Assembly: GCA_039933785.1 (NCBI GenBank) | Contig: JBDTNL010000014.1 | Location: forward strand, 1-64,000 | Length of the DNA: 64,000 bases | Origin: JBDTNL01 sp039933785 | GTDB taxonomy: Bacteria > Acidobacteriota > Thermoanaerobaculia > Multivoradales > JAGPDF01 | Direction: 5' to 3' | Part shown: positions 53,450-63,339 of the stretch, in pieces | Layout of the letters: the number at the start of each line of letters is the position of its first letter | Numbering within the stretch: position 1 is the first letter of the stretch | The notes under the pieces: generated by a model | The model's database searches: none | What the model saw: the letters and a program-made list of their open reading frames with translations, nothing else | Told to the model about the DNA's origin: nothing | Made by a program: the position numbers and the translations under genes

Positions 53450-55018
53450 CTACTTCTTGACCGGCTCGACGTTGCGCCAGCGCCGGCCGTCGCGCGCCAT
53501 GAGCTCGTCGGCCTCGGCCGGACCCCAAGTGCCGGCGGCGTAGTTCGGAAAGCCGCGGGTCGGCAACGCCGCCCAGACGTCGAGCACCGGCTGCAGCACG
53601 CGCCAGCCCGCCTCGACGGCATCGGCGCGCTGGAACAGCGTCGAGTCGCCCTTCATGCATTCGTAGAGCAAGGTCTCGTAGCCGGTCGACGGCGTGGTGC
53701 CAAAGTAGTCGGCATAGTCGAAGCTCATGTCGACCGCCCCGAGCTCGAGCGTCGGCCCCGGCACCTTGGCGCCGAAGCGCAGTGAGATGCCTTCGTCCGG
53801 TTGCACGTGGATGACCAGGAGGTTGTTGTGCAGCGCCTCGACCTCGGTCCGGCGGAAGAGACTGAGCGGCGCGGCGCGGAAGCGAATGGCGATCTCCGAC
53901 ACGCGATGCTTCAAGCGCTTGCCGGTGCGGAGGTAGAACGGCACTCCTGCCCAGCGCCAGTTGTCGATCAACACTTTGAGGGCGGCGAACGTCTCGGTCT
54001 TCGAATCGGCCGCGACCTGCGGCTCGGCGCGATAGGCCGGGACGAGTGTAGGCGCTCCGTGCAACTCGAGCGTGCCTTCGCCGTACTGACCGCGCACTGT
54101 CCTTTGCAGAACGTCCTCGGGATCGATCGGTTGCACCGCGTTCAGCAACTTCGCTTTCTCGTCGCGGACGGCCTCGCCGGCGAAGGAGATCGGCGGTTCC
54201 ATGGCGACCAGCGCCATGAGCTGGAAGATGTGATTCGCCACCATGTCGCGCAATGCGCCGGCACCTTCGTAGTAGCCGCCGCGGAGCTCGACGCCGACCG
54301 ACTCGGCGACCGTGATCTGCACATGGTCGACGTAGCGACGGTTCCAGATCGGCTCGAAGATGCCGTTCGCAAAGCGGAACACCAGGATGTTCTGCACCGT
54401 TTCTTTGCCGAGATAGTGATCGATGCGGAAAATCTGACGCTCGTCGAGTGTCGCCCGCAGCAGCTTGTCGAGCACCTTCGCCGAGTCGAGATCGTGGCCG
54501 AAGGGCTTCTCGATGACCACACGGCGGAAGGCGTGATCGTCCATCTTCACCATGCCGGCCTCACCCAGACGGCTGACGATGGTGCCGAAGAGAGTCGGCG
54601 GGACGGCGAGATAGAAAATGGCGTTGCCGGCCGTCTTGTGCTTCGTTTCGCAGTCCAGGAGGAGCTGCTTGATGCGGTCGTACGTCGCCGGATCGTCGAA
54701 GTTGCCGGCTATGTAGTAGATCCGTTCGGCCAGGCGGTGCCAGATGTCGAGGTCGATGGGCTCTTCCAGGAACTCGGGCAGATCGCGTTCGAGCTTCAAG
54801 CGGAACGCCTCGCCCTGGAGGTCGGTCGATGCGGTGCCAACAACCGCGAACTCCTTGGGTAGAAGCCCAGCCTTCTCGAGGTAGTAGAGCGCGGGAATGA
54901 GCTTGCGCTTGGTGAGGTCGCCCGAGGCCCCGAAGATCACCATCGCGCAGGGCGGCGGTGCCGAGGGCGTCTTGTGCGTGCCGAGAGTGGCTTCCGAAAC
55001 GTCCTGGCTCTTGATCAT
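53450..55018 (-). CDS. zwf: Glucose-6-phosphate 1-dehydrogenase
   Basis: A 522-aa enzyme oxidising glucose 6-phosphate to 6-phosphogluconolactone with NAD(P)+. The N-terminal Rossmann motif is 'VIFGASGDLTKRKLIPALY', and the active-site peptide is RIDHYLGKETVQN with the catalytic His nearby. Central gene of the pgi-zwf-pgl cluster: 28 bp after pgi, 5 bp before pgl. Confidence 0.97.
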   Translation of the reverse strand: MIKSQDVSEATLGTHKTPSAPPPCAMVIFGASGDLTKRKLIPALYYLEKAGLLPKEFAVVGTASTDLQGEAFRLKLERDLPEFLEEPIDLDIWHRLAERIYYIAGNFDDPATYDRIKQLLLDCETKHKTAGNAIFYLAVPPTLFGTIVSRLGEAGMVKMDDHAFRRVVIEKPFGHDLDSAKVLDKLLRATLDERQIFRIDHYLGKETVQNILVFRFANGIFEPIWNRRYVDHVQITVAESVGVELRGGYYEGAGALRDMVANHIFQLMALVAMEPPISFAGEAVRDEKAKLLNAVQPIDPEDVLQRTVRGQYGEGTLELHGAPTLVPAYRAEPQVAADSKTETFAALKVLIDNWRWAGVPFYLRTGKRLKHRVSEIAIRFRAAPLSLFRRTEVEALHNNLLVIHVQPDEGISLRFGAKVPGPTLELGAVDMSFDYADYFGTTPSTGYETLLYECMKGDSTLFQRADAVEAGWRVLQPVLDVWAALPTRGFPNYAAGTWGPAEADELMARDGRRWRNVEPVKK

Positions 55019-55046
55019 GCGGGCTCCGGACTGGCGGTGATTGCGA

Positions 55047-56774
55047 TCATGCTCCGAGCACGCGGGCGACGGTGTCGGCGACCCGCGCCAGGCCCGTTTT
55101 CACGTCGGCGCCGAGGTGCAGACGCAAGGCTCGACGCCCGCGCTCGGCGAGCACGGCGAAGTCGCCGCGGGCCTGCGCCGCCTTGACCACTCCGAAGGTG
55201 TAGCGCGCGCCCGGCACCGCGAGGTCCTGCGCGTCGTCGCAGGTGAGCTGCAGGAATACGCCGCTGTTCGGGCCGCCTTTGTACGCCTGCCCCGTGGAGT
55301 GCAGAAAGCGCGGGCCGAAGCCCAAGCAGGTCGCCACCCGGCGCGCGTCGCGCACCGCCTGCCGCATGAACTGCAGGCGCTCGCGGTGGAGCTCGTTCAT
55401 TTCGAGGTAGGCGAGGAGGCCAAAGTAGTCTCCAGGTCCGAGGCGCCCGAGATGGGCCGCGAGCACGCCGGCGAGGGTGCGCTCCTGGGCGAGGCCGAGA
55501 AGCTCCTCGGCGTTGCGCGGATCGGCGAACAGCTTCACGCCGTCGCTCTCGAGGAACGGCGATTCCGCGGGCAGCGAGCCATGCGCCTCGACTTCGTCGG
55601 TGAGCTTGCGGGTCTCGATCTTCGAGGCCTCGACGTCGGGCTGGTTGAAGGGATTGATTTGTAGAACCGCGCCCGCCACGGCGGTGGCGATCTCCCAGCG
55701 GAAGAACTCGGCGCCGAGATCGTAGGGGTCGGCGATGCGAATGCGTACGACGGGGAGCGCGGCGCGCTCGAGCTCGGCGGTTGTCTGATCGAGGCGCGCG
55801 TCCGAGGCGCCATCGAGGCGCAGCACGACGAAGACGCGATCGTTGCCGTAAACCGCCGGAGCACCCGGGCGCTCGCCGTCGACCGGAATCAACGCCTTGC
55901 CGAGCTTGCCGGTCGACTCAGCGACCAGCTGCTCGAGCCAGGCGCCGACATCCCAGAGCGGCGGCGAGGTGAGAATCGTCAGCTTGTCGCGGCCGAGGGT
56001 CGCGGCGGCGCCGAGCAGCAGGCCGAGGGCGACTCCGGGATTGTCCGCCGCCGGCCCGCTGGCGGCGCACGCCGCCACACGGCGCTGGGCATGATCGAGG
56101 AGGCGCTCGACGTCGATGCCCTGAATCGCCGCCGGCACGAGGCCGAAATCGGACAGCACCGAATAGCGCCCGCCGATCGAGGGCACGCCGTGGAAGATGC
56201 GCCGGAAGCGATCGGCCTTGGCGGCTGCTTCGAGCTTCGAACCGGGATCGGTGATCGCGACGAAGTGCTGGCCGGCACGCTCGCCGACCGTTTCGCGCAC
56301 ACGCTGGAAGAAGTACTGCTTGAAGATGTTGGGCTCCAGCGTCGAGCCGGATTTGCTCGAGACCACGAATAGGGTGCGCGCCAGATCGACTTTCCGCTCG
56401 AAGGAAAGCACTTGCGCCGGGTCGGTCGAATCGAGCACATGCATCTGAGGATGCCCGTCGGCGCTGCCGAAGACGGTCTCGAGCACCTCGGGGCCGAGGC
56501 TCGATCCGCCCATGCCGAGGAGCAGCGCATGGGTGAATCCCTCGCGCTTGACCTCTTCGCCGAACGCCCGCAGCTCCCGGGCGCGCGCGCGTTGGGCCTC
56601 GACGATATCGAGCCAACCCATCCATTGCGCCTCGTCGGTGCCGGTCCACAACGTCGCGTCACGATTCCACAGCCGCGCGATGTTGCTCTTGCCGTCCCAC
56701 TCCGAGCACAGGGCCCGGAAGCGATCGGAAATGTCCTTGGGCAGGCTCGAACTAAGATTGCGCTCGTGCGACAT
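55047..56774 (-). CDS. pgi: Glucose-6-phosphate isomerase
   Basis: A 575-aa isomerase linking glycolysis to the pentose phosphate pathway. The substrate-binding segments are 'LLGMGGSSLGPEVLETVFG', 'LFVVSSKSGSTLEPNIFKQY' and 'SIGGRYSVLSDFGLVPA'. The sequence resembles the isomerase half of transaldolase-Pgi fusion proteins found in some bacteria, but here it is free-standing. It heads the zwf-pgl cluster and is divergent from the membrane protein at 56850. Confidence 0.93.
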   Translation of the reverse strand: MSHERNLSSSLPKDISDRFRALCSEWDGKSNIARLWNRDATLWTGTDEAQWMGWLDIVEAQRARARELRAFGEEVKREGFTHALLLGMGGSSLGPEVLETVFGSADGHPQMHVLDSTDPAQVLSFERKVDLARTLFVVSSKSGSTLEPNIFKQYFFQRVRETVGERAGQHFVAITDPGSKLEAAAKADRFRRIFHGVPSIGGRYSVLSDFGLVPAAIQGIDVERLLDHAQRRVAACAASGPAADNPGVALGLLLGAAATLGRDKLTILTSPPLWDVGAWLEQLVAESTGKLGKALIPVDGERPGAPAVYGNDRVFVVLRLDGASDARLDQTTAELERAALPVVRIRIADPYDLGAEFFRWEIATAVAGAVLQINPFNQPDVEASKIETRKLTDEVEAHGSLPAESPFLESDGVKLFADPRNAEELLGLAQERTLAGVLAAHLGRLGPGDYFGLLAYLEMNELHRERLQFMRQAVRDARRVATCLGFGPRFLHSTGQAYKGGPNSGVFLQLTCDDAQDLAVPGARYTFGVVKAAQARGDFAVLAERGRRALRLHLGADVKTGLARVADTVARVLGA

Positions 56775-56803
56775 GCCAGCAGTTTACGTCAGTCGCCACC
56801 GCA

Positions 56804-56828
56804 CGGATCGGACGGATCGCTCGGATCG
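56804..56828. repeat. Three 9-bp-spaced CGGATCG repeats in a divergent promoter region
   Basis: CGGATCG occurs at 56804-56810, 56813-56819 and 56822-56828, exactly 9 bp apart, between the divergent pgi (from 56774) and membrane-protein (from 56850) starts. Such iterated short boxes can be regulator sites; no regulator is known. Confidence 0.5.
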
Positions 56829-56849
56829 CGCGGCGCGTTCGGCACCGGA

Positions 56850-58571
56850 ATGCTGGGGTGGCTCGGCAGAGCCTGTGCGGCGCTCGTCGTGTTGCTGGCG
56901 ATGGCCTGGTCGTTTCGCCCTTTGGCGCACGACGACCTCTTCTGGCAGCTCCGCACGGGCGAGTACGTCGCGACGGAGCACCGGGTCCCGCTGACCGACC
57001 CGTTTTCCTACACCAGGCTGGGCGCTCGATGGATCAGTCACGAGTGGGGTTTCGGCGCGCTCGTGTGGCTGGTCGAGCGCGCGAGCGGACTGGTCGGGCT
57101 GCTCGGTCTGACGGCGCTCCTCACGCTCCTCGTTGGAGTCCTCGTGGCGCGCCGGGCAGTGCCGCGGAGCGAACCGACCGAGTGGACGCTGTTGGCGCCG
57201 CTGCTGGCTCTGGCGCTGCTTTCCTGCGAGCGCATGCTCTTCCTGCGCGCCGCATTGCTGGCCGCGGTTCTTCTCGCGGTGCTGCTACTCCTCTTGGAAC
57301 GGTGGCGCGAGAGCGGCAAGCCGAGGTATCTGTTGGCCTCCGTCGCGACCCTCTGGGTTTGGGCGAACGTGCACTCCAACGTGCTCATCGGCCTGGGGAT
57401 CGTGGCGCTGTGGGCGATCGAAGCCTTGATCGCCGCGCACTGGCCGCGATTGACGGCCCTGGCAGAAGTCTCCGCCCCGCCTGCTCGCGCGCCTCGCGCT
57501 CTGGCGATCACCTTCGCCGCCGGCGCCGTGCTCAGCCTTTGCAATCCGAACGGATTGAGTGCGCTCGAGTACCCGTTCCTGTTGCAGCGGCTGCTCTTCG
57601 CCAGCGGCATCGAATGGGACCTCGGAGAATTCGCCACCGCATCACCGTGGTCGAACGCGCCGCTCTTGCTCATGGTGGCGCTACTCTTGTGGGGGGCAGT
57701 GACCGGCGCTCTTCGGCGGCTTCGTCCTTGGGAGTGGGTGGCGCTGCCGGCGTTCTTCCTGCTGACGGTGCGCGGCTCGCGATTCGCGTTGGAGCTGACG
57801 ATCGTGACGATTCCGGCGCTCTACCGGGTTCTGCACGATGAGCGAGCCCGGCTTCGAGGCACCAGGGTCCAGGCAGCGGGCGCCGCGGTGATCGGTCTTC
57901 TGCTGCTGGCCAAGCTCGTCGCAGCGATGCCGGAGCGACCCCTGCGCCTCTACGCTCGCTCTCTGCCGACTGGGGCCTCGAAGTTCCTGCGTGAGAACGC
58001 GATTTCGGGCCAGCTCTTTCACAACTCGAACCAGGGCGGCTATTTGAGCTGGTCGCTCCGGCAGCCGATTTTCTGGGACGGCCGCAACGACGTGTTCGCC
58101 TCGTTGACGAAAGAGGTCACCACGATTCCGTTTCCGGAGCTCGCCGAGCACTACGGCGTCGACGTGCTGGTGCTGACCGAGCGTGAATTCCACGACCTCC
58201 AGCCGGAAGCCGAGGGGCCGCGCTGGGGGCTGATGTATTGGGACGACGGCACCGCGGTGTACCTTCGGCGGATCCCGCGCTTCGCCGATCTGCTGGCGCG
58301 CCTGGAGCTCCACGCTTTCCCGGCGTTCAGCGATGGCCGAACGCTGGGGACGATCGCCAAGGATGGAGCAGCCGCGAAGGCGGCACGCGCGGAGCTTGGA
58401 CGCCTGTTGACCGTCGAGCCGGAGAATCAGCGGGCACTGTACTTTCTTGGCGTGCTTGAACTGGCGGCGGGGGAGTACACCAACGCCCGGAGTCACCTCG
58501 AGAGCGCGCAACGCCTGGGCGACAACGAGCTTCTGCGGCGGGCCCTGGCGGTGGCCAGGCAGATCCCCTGA
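56850..58571 (+). CDS. Polytopic membrane protein with C-terminal TPR-like region
   Basis: A 573-aa protein with about ten transmembrane helices in the first two thirds. An extracytoplasmic domain includes 'GQLFHNSNQGGYLSWSLRQP' and 'FWDGRNDVFASL', a pattern seen in mannosyltransferase-like (GT-C superfold) membrane proteins of Acidobacteria. 'LAHDDLFWQLRTGEYVATEH' near the N-terminus contains the paired acidic residues that GT-C enzymes use in their first loop. The end is a TPR-like helical repeat. A glycosyl transfer role is inferred only from fold features. Confidence 0.75.
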   Translation: MLGWLGRACAALVVLLAMAWSFRPLAHDDLFWQLRTGEYVATEHRVPLTDPFSYTRLGARWISHEWGFGALVWLVERASGLVGLLGLTALLTLLVGVLVARRAVPRSEPTEWTLLAPLLALALLSCERMLFLRAALLAAVLLAVLLLLLERWRESGKPRYLLASVATLWVWANVHSNVLIGLGIVALWAIEALIAAHWPRLTALAEVSAPPARAPRALAITFAAGAVLSLCNPNGLSALEYPFLLQRLLFASGIEWDLGEFATASPWSNAPLLLMVALLLWGAVTGALRRLRPWEWVALPAFFLLTVRGSRFALELTIVTIPALYRVLHDERARLRGTRVQAAGAAVIGLLLLAKLVAAMPERPLRLYARSLPTGASKFLRENAISGQLFHNSNQGGYLSWSLRQPIFWDGRNDVFASLTKEVTTIPFPELAEHYGVDVLVLTEREFHDLQPEAEGPRWGLMYWDDGTAVYLRRIPRFADLLARLELHAFPAFSDGRTLGTIAKDGAAAKAARAELGRLLTVEPENQRALYFLGVLELAAGEYTNARSHLESAQRLGDNELLRRALAVARQIP

Positions 58572-58632
58572 ACGCGGCCGGCCACAAGGCCGGACCCCTG
58601 TCCGGGCTGGGCGTGGCACAATCGGGAGCGCT

Positions 58633-61600
58633 ATGTCCCGGAACCCTCGCACGGTCGCGGGCTGCTGGCTGGCAGCGGCGGCTTTGACGGCCTGGGCAGC
58701 GGCTGCCCAGCCGGCTGCGATGGTGAAGGACGTGCGGGCCGGCGCGACCACGCCTCTCATGCCGAGCCCGGCTCTGTGGACGGCCCAGCTGAACGGCTTC
58801 ACGTATTTCGAGTTCGACGATGGGCTGCATGGCGCTGAGATTTGGCGCTCGGATGGCACAGCCCTGGGTACAGGGCTCTTTCTAGACATTTGTCCCGGCA
58901 TCTGTGGCGGCGCGCGAATTTCGGAACTGGTCTTGTCGGGCGGAAGGATCTTTTTTTCGGCCGACGATGGTGCACACGGAGAAGAGCTTTGGGCCAGCGA
59001 TGGGACCGTTGTGGGCACCCATCTCGCGGCCGACATCGCGCCTGGCTTGGCTTCATCGTCGCCATCGTGGCTGACCGATGTCGCGGGTGTCCTGTTTTTC
59101 GCTGCCACAGATGCAGCCGGAACTCGCGGCCTCTGGCGGAGCGATGGCTCGGTAGCGGGAACATACGCGGTCGCAGGAACCCCAGTAGATCCGAACCAGC
59201 TCGTTGCCCTGAGTTCCACTGTGTTCTTCGTGGCTTCGGACGGAATTCACGGCTACGAGCCCTGGATCAGCGATGGTTCTGTGGCCGGCACTCAGATGCT
59301 CTCCGACACCGCTCCCGGATCGCAGAGTGGAGCGTATGCCTCGAATTCGCCCTATCCCCATTCCTTCTACCTTCCTGTGGCCGCCTCAGGAAGGGTGTAC
59401 TTTTCAGCGACGGAACCAACTACCGGAACTGAACTCTGGCGAACCGACGGTACGGCGGTGGGGACCGGACCGGTAGCCGATCTTCTTACCGGTCCGGACG
59501 GTGCCTCTCCTCAGGAGTTGACCTCCTGCGACGGCGGCCTGTACTTCGTCGCCGCACAGCCGATCGCCGGACAGCCGGGGAACTATCGCCAGGGCCTCTT
59601 TGTGGTGATCAGTCCGGTGGGGGTGCCGGCCGAACTGGCGCTCGTGGACGCTTCAGGGCCGGCGCGCAGTCCGTTTGCGCTGACCTGCGTGGGCGATCGA
59701 GTGTTCTTTTCTGCGGCGACGAGCTCGGAAGGCAATGAGCCCTGGGTCACTGACGGAACGACCCTCGGTACCCACCTGGTCACGGAAATCCTGCCCGGTG
59801 CGGGGAGCTCGTTCTACACACCGTTCTGGCATTTCTGGGGTCAGGCAGGAGGTCGATATTTTGCATGGGCAAACGATGGATTGACGATTCTCCCCTGGGG
59901 CACGGACGGCACCGCGCTTGGAACCGAACGGTTGGTGGATCCCACTCCCGGGTCCGGGCTGTCGAGCGGCTTCTATTCATCTCCGTTCCCGCTGGGTGCG
60001 ACCTCGGGCTTCACTGCCATGCGCTTCGTCAGCACCGTCGACTACAGCCTGGAGTTGTGGGCGACCGACGGCACTCGCGCGGGTACTCACTTGGTCGTCG
60101 ATCTGCCATCGCCCTCGTCCAGCAGCTTCGATGCCTATGGATTTCACGGGGCCTACCTCGCTGGCGGTGGTTCCCTGCTCGCCTTCACCCCGGCGTTGGA
60201 TTCCACTCCGCAGTCGATCTGGACAAGCGATGGCACCGGTGCCGGCACGGGCGCCATATCTGTTCCGTCGACGAGCAACTCCCTCTACTACGGAGACCTC
60301 TTGACCTGGCGGGATAGCGTTTTCTTTGCGAATGACGACGGTGTCCACGGCAGAGAGCCCTGGGTCTTGAGCTCGGGCGTCGCATCGATGCTCGTTGACA
60401 CCGACCCCGGTACTGGCGACACCCTCGGACCCCTGAACTACGCTTCTGCCGGTTCGGTGGTCTTCTTCAGTGGTTCGAACGCCGTATGGCGGACCGACGG
60501 AACGTCCGGAGGAACCACCCCGATCGATGCCGGAAGCGTTCTTGGATTCGCTCCCTCCGGCCTCGGTGTCGCATATTTGAGGCTCGAAGGGACCGGGTGC
60601 ACGATTGTGCATGCGGATGTCGCTGGAGTCTCGTCGCTGGTCATGACGGACGTTGGTCCTTGTGGAGCTCCCTTCGGAGACCGGAGCCGGCTCTATTTCT
60701 TCGCTCACGATTCGCACCTTTGGACCAGCGACGGCACCGCCCTCGGAAGTCATGCCGTGGTGGATCTCGAGACGGCGGGTCCTGTCCCGGCGAGCCCGGT
60801 TCTTCCTCCCACCCGCGCCGCGGGTACCGTTGCCGCCGGCCGAGCCTATTTCGTTGTCACCGACCCCACGACCGGTCCCGAGCTCTGGACCAGCGACGGC
60901 ACCGCCACCGGCACGCACATCGTGAAGGACATTTTCCCAGGCGCCGTCGGTAGCAGCCCGCAGTGGCTGACCGCAGCGGGCACCGGCATCTTCTTCGTCG
61001 CCGACGACGGCACGCATGGCCGCGAGCTGTGGTGGAGCGATGGCAGCGATGCCGGCACGTTCATGGTGAAGGACATCGTGCCCGGGCCGGACTCCGGGCT
61101 GCCGCAGGAGCTCGCCTTCGTCGACAGCGTCCTGATGTTCTCGGCCCATGACGCGGTCGCGGGTCGCGAGCTCTGGGCGAGCAATGGCTCGGACTTGGGC
61201 ACGGTTCGTCTGCAGGACATCGCTCCGGGGACCGACCCCTCTTCGCCGATGAGTTTCACCCTCGCGGGAACCAACGTCTTTTTCTACGCCAATGACGGCG
61301 TCCATGGCTTCGAGCTCTGGGCGCTGCCACGGGCGGCTCTGGCGGACCTGGTGTCGGCCTCGCTCGCGTACTACACCGTTACTCCTTGCCGGGTGCTCGA
61401 TACGCGCGGCGGCGCGCCGCTCTCGTCGGGCGTCGCGAGCGTGCTCGACATCGCTGGACATTGCGGCATTCCGGCGACCGCCAAGGCCGTGGCGGTGAAT
61501 CTCACCGCGGTGGGCGCCACTGCCGGCGGAAGCCTGACCGGGGGGCCCGGCAACCAGACAGTCCCGGCAACCACCGTGATCGCCTTTGGCGCCAACAAGA

Positions 61601-61725
61601 CCCGCGCCGCGAGCGCGGTCGTGCGCCTCGCGACCGATGGCTCGGGCACGCTCAAGGCAGAGGCGGACCTGGCGCCGGGAGCCACTGTGAATTTGGTTCT
61701 CGACGTGGCGGGGTGGTTCGAGTAG
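58633..61725 (+). CDS. Secreted ELWxTDGT-repeat protein
   Basis: A 1030-aa exported protein. After a signal peptide (about residues 1-26) there are some 15 repeats of about 50-60 residues whose core is (E)LW-x-(S/T)DGT-x-x-GT, e.g. 'ELWASDGTVVGTH', 'ELWATDGTRAGTH' and 'ELWTSDGTATGTH'. Each probably forms one blade of one or more beta-propellers. The C-terminal about 125 residues begin 'YYTVTPCRVLDTRGGAPL', a beta domain often found at the end of secreted proteins in Acidobacteria and Actinobacteria. Function unknown; cell-surface binding is likely. The last 74 bp overlap a gene on the other strand. Confidence 0.88.
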   Translation: MSRNPRTVAGCWLAAAALTAWAAAAQPAAMVKDVRAGATTPLMPSPALWTAQLNGFTYFEFDDGLHGAEIWRSDGTALGTGLFLDICPGICGGARISELVLSGGRIFFSADDGAHGEELWASDGTVVGTHLAADIAPGLASSSPSWLTDVAGVLFFAATDAAGTRGLWRSDGSVAGTYAVAGTPVDPNQLVALSSTVFFVASDGIHGYEPWISDGSVAGTQMLSDTAPGSQSGAYASNSPYPHSFYLPVAASGRVYFSATEPTTGTELWRTDGTAVGTGPVADLLTGPDGASPQELTSCDGGLYFVAAQPIAGQPGNYRQGLFVVISPVGVPAELALVDASGPARSPFALTCVGDRVFFSAATSSEGNEPWVTDGTTLGTHLVTEILPGAGSSFYTPFWHFWGQAGGRYFAWANDGLTILPWGTDGTALGTERLVDPTPGSGLSSGFYSSPFPLGATSGFTAMRFVSTVDYSLELWATDGTRAGTHLVVDLPSPSSSSFDAYGFHGAYLAGGGSLLAFTPALDSTPQSIWTSDGTGAGTGAISVPSTSNSLYYGDLLTWRDSVFFANDDGVHGREPWVLSSGVASMLVDTDPGTGDTLGPLNYASAGSVVFFSGSNAVWRTDGTSGGTTPIDAGSVLGFAPSGLGVAYLRLEGTGCTIVHADVAGVSSLVMTDVGPCGAPFGDRSRLYFFAHDSHLWTSDGTALGSHAVVDLETAGPVPASPVLPPTRAAGTVAAGRAYFVVTDPTTGPELWTSDGTATGTHIVKDIFPGAVGSSPQWLTAAGTGIFFVADDGTHGRELWWSDGSDAGTFMVKDIVPGPDSGLPQELAFVDSVLMFSAHDAVAGRELWASNGSDLGTVRLQDIAPGTDPSSPMSFTLAGTNVFFYANDGVHGFELWALPRAALADLVSASLAYYTVTPCRVLDTRGGAPLSSGVASVLDIAGHCGIPATAKAVAVNLTAVGATAGGSLTGGPGNQTVPATTVIAFGANKTRAASAVVRLATDGSGTLKAEADLAPGATVNLVLDVAGWFE

Positions 61726-62293
61726 GGCCACTCCTTGCGAAGGAAAGTAGCGCGCAGGCGAAGAACCACGTACTGCAGAAGTTGAGCCCGCAAGTGAGAA
61801 GCACGTCGCGGCCCACGGGCGCCAAGGGCAGAGCGGCGAGAGCGACGACCACAAGTCCAAGTTGACTCGCCGGGGCCATGGCGCGAGGAAACAGTGTGCC
61901 GCCGCGGGAGACCCGCCACACGAAAAGCGCCATGCCGGTGAGGAAGCCGCACAGCGTAGGCAAGGCAAGCGCTGCGTGGTTCCCGGCCGCCGCGCTGTCG
62001 AGGCCGACGCGCAGGGCGAGGAACGCCGCTCCGAGCGCGTAGCTCGAAATCGTGATCCGACCATACAGGCGGCCCCAGAACGCTTGGTCGCCGAGGGCGG
62101 TCGAAACTCCCCAGAACCCGGCGATCTGCAGCAGAAGGCCCGCGATTCCGGGTCCGTAATCGCGCATCAGGCTAGCCGCTGCGTCGGCGTTTTGCGGGGA
62201 CTGCATCGGGAGATCCACGCCGGTCGCCACCGCAGCGCCGGCGAGCCCGAGAGCGAGCTGCCAGCGGACAGCGGTGATGACGCCCTGGGTCAC
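61652..62293 (-). CDS. Hypothetical membrane protein
   Basis: A 213-aa protein with about six hydrophobic helices ('YGPGIAGLLLQIAGFWGVST', 'LCGFLTGMALFVWRVS', 'LGLVVVALAALPLAP'). No family recognised. Its last about 25 residues, Pro/Arg-rich, overlap the 3' end of the ELWxTDGT gene and may be a run-on extension. It lies 9 bp after the next minus-strand gene and is probably co-transcribed with it. Confidence 0.65.
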   Translation of the reverse strand: MTQGVITAVRWQLALGLAGAAVATGVDLPMQSPQNADAAASLMRDYGPGIAGLLLQIAGFWGVSTALGDQAFWGRLYGRITISSYALGAAFLALRVGLDSAAAGNHAALALPTLCGFLTGMALFVWRVSRGGTLFPRAMAPASQLGLVVVALAALPLAPVGRDVLLTCGLNFCSTWFFACALLSFARSGPTRTTPPRREPNSQWLPAPGPPLP

Positions 62294-62302
62294 GTCGCCG
62301 CC

Positions 62303-63190
62303 TCAGTTCGCCGCGGGCGGTAAGCACGCCGCCTTTGCTGGGGCCGCGGCTGCGGCCTCGCCCGTAGCCGCGGGCAAGGCCTCGATCGAGGGCAGCAGAA
62401 TGTCCGCGACGTAGTGCCAGTCGGGAGCCGCGGCGAGCGCGCCAAGGGCGTAGGCGCGCGCCAAGTCTCGGCGAGTCGCGATGCCGTGCGAGTGCAGATA
62501 GGCGAGGCTCATCAGGCACTCCGGAGCGCCCCACCTTGGGATCCAGGGCGCCGGGGTCCCTTGCGAAGCCTCGCGGCGCGCGGCGGCCAGTCCACGTTCG
62601 TAGATTGCGGCGGCCTTGACCATGTCGCCTCCCCAGGGCGGTGGCGCGCCCATCTCATTGCCGCCGAGTATCCAGAGACTGCGCGGGTTGTCCGTCGCGC
62701 TTTCCTTCAGCGCGCGGATGGCGGCGATTCCGGCCTCGTAGATCTTCGTCTTGACCTCGGCTGACTTGGTCGAGGCCAGGAACATCTCGCTCATCAGACA
62801 GCCCGCGAGGGCACTCTTGGCGTCCTCGAACGAGGGATCGAGACGCAGTGCCGCGCGCAAGTCGGTGCTGGCGAGCTCGAGGTCCGACATCAGATCGCCC
62901 GGCATCGACGTCTCGTTGAAGCCATTGATCGCGCGGCGCCAATACGCGAAGCCTCGCCAGTAGAGCCGATACTTCTCCAAGTCCGCGGTCGTCGAATCCG
63001 GCATGGCCTGGGCGAGGCGACGGAGCTCGTCGCGCTCGCCGCGATAGTCGGCATGGCGAATCGCCTCGACGGTATCGCTGAGCTGTTGCGCTGCTGCCGT
63101 TGATTCTCTCTGGGAAGGTCCTTCTGGGGCTCCGGCGAAGACGAACAAGCTGGCGCAGGCGGCGATCCATGGCAGGGTGCGAGCGGGCAT
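62303..63190 (-). CDS. Secreted alpha-helical (TPR-like) hypothetical protein
   Basis: A 295-aa protein with a signal peptide (about residues 1-22) and mature helical repeats such as 'DLELASTDLRAALRLDPSFE' and 'AAAIYERGLAAARREASQG', typical of TPR or Sel1-like folds for protein binding. ATG 63190 has GAGGAGGA upstream; longer frames add 32 unlikely residues. Divergent from the histidine kinase at 63340. Confidence 0.75.
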   Translation of the reverse strand: MPARTLPWIAACASLFVFAGAPEGPSQRESTAAAQQLSDTVEAIRHADYRGERDELRRLAQAMPDSTTADLEKYRLYWRGFAYWRRAINGFNETSMPGDLMSDLELASTDLRAALRLDPSFEDAKSALAGCLMSEMFLASTKSAEVKTKIYEAGIAAIRALKESATDNPRSLWILGGNEMGAPPPWGGDMVKAAAIYERGLAAARREASQGTPAPWIPRWGAPECLMSLAYLHSHGIATRRDLARAYALGALAAAPDWHYVADILLPSIEALPAATGEAAAAAPAKAACLPPAAN

Positions 63191-63339
63191 CGATGGGTCC
63201 TCCTCGAAGGGTTGCCTGCCGCGAGTGTGGCCTCGCCGGCGTCGATCGATATTGGTTTCACCCGTGAAGTGGCGTTGGAGCCCCATGAATGGCGACCGCC
63301 GCGGTGACCCGCGAGCCGAGAACCTGCGAGAATTCGAGG

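Noticed and set aside
57681..59219. 512-aa minus-strand reading frame
   Set aside because: Spans the opposite strand of two recognised plus-strand genes and has low-complexity composition.
59977..62064. 695-aa minus-strand reading frame
   Set aside because: Shadow of the ELWxTDGT gene; Arg/Gly-rich without hydrophobic core.
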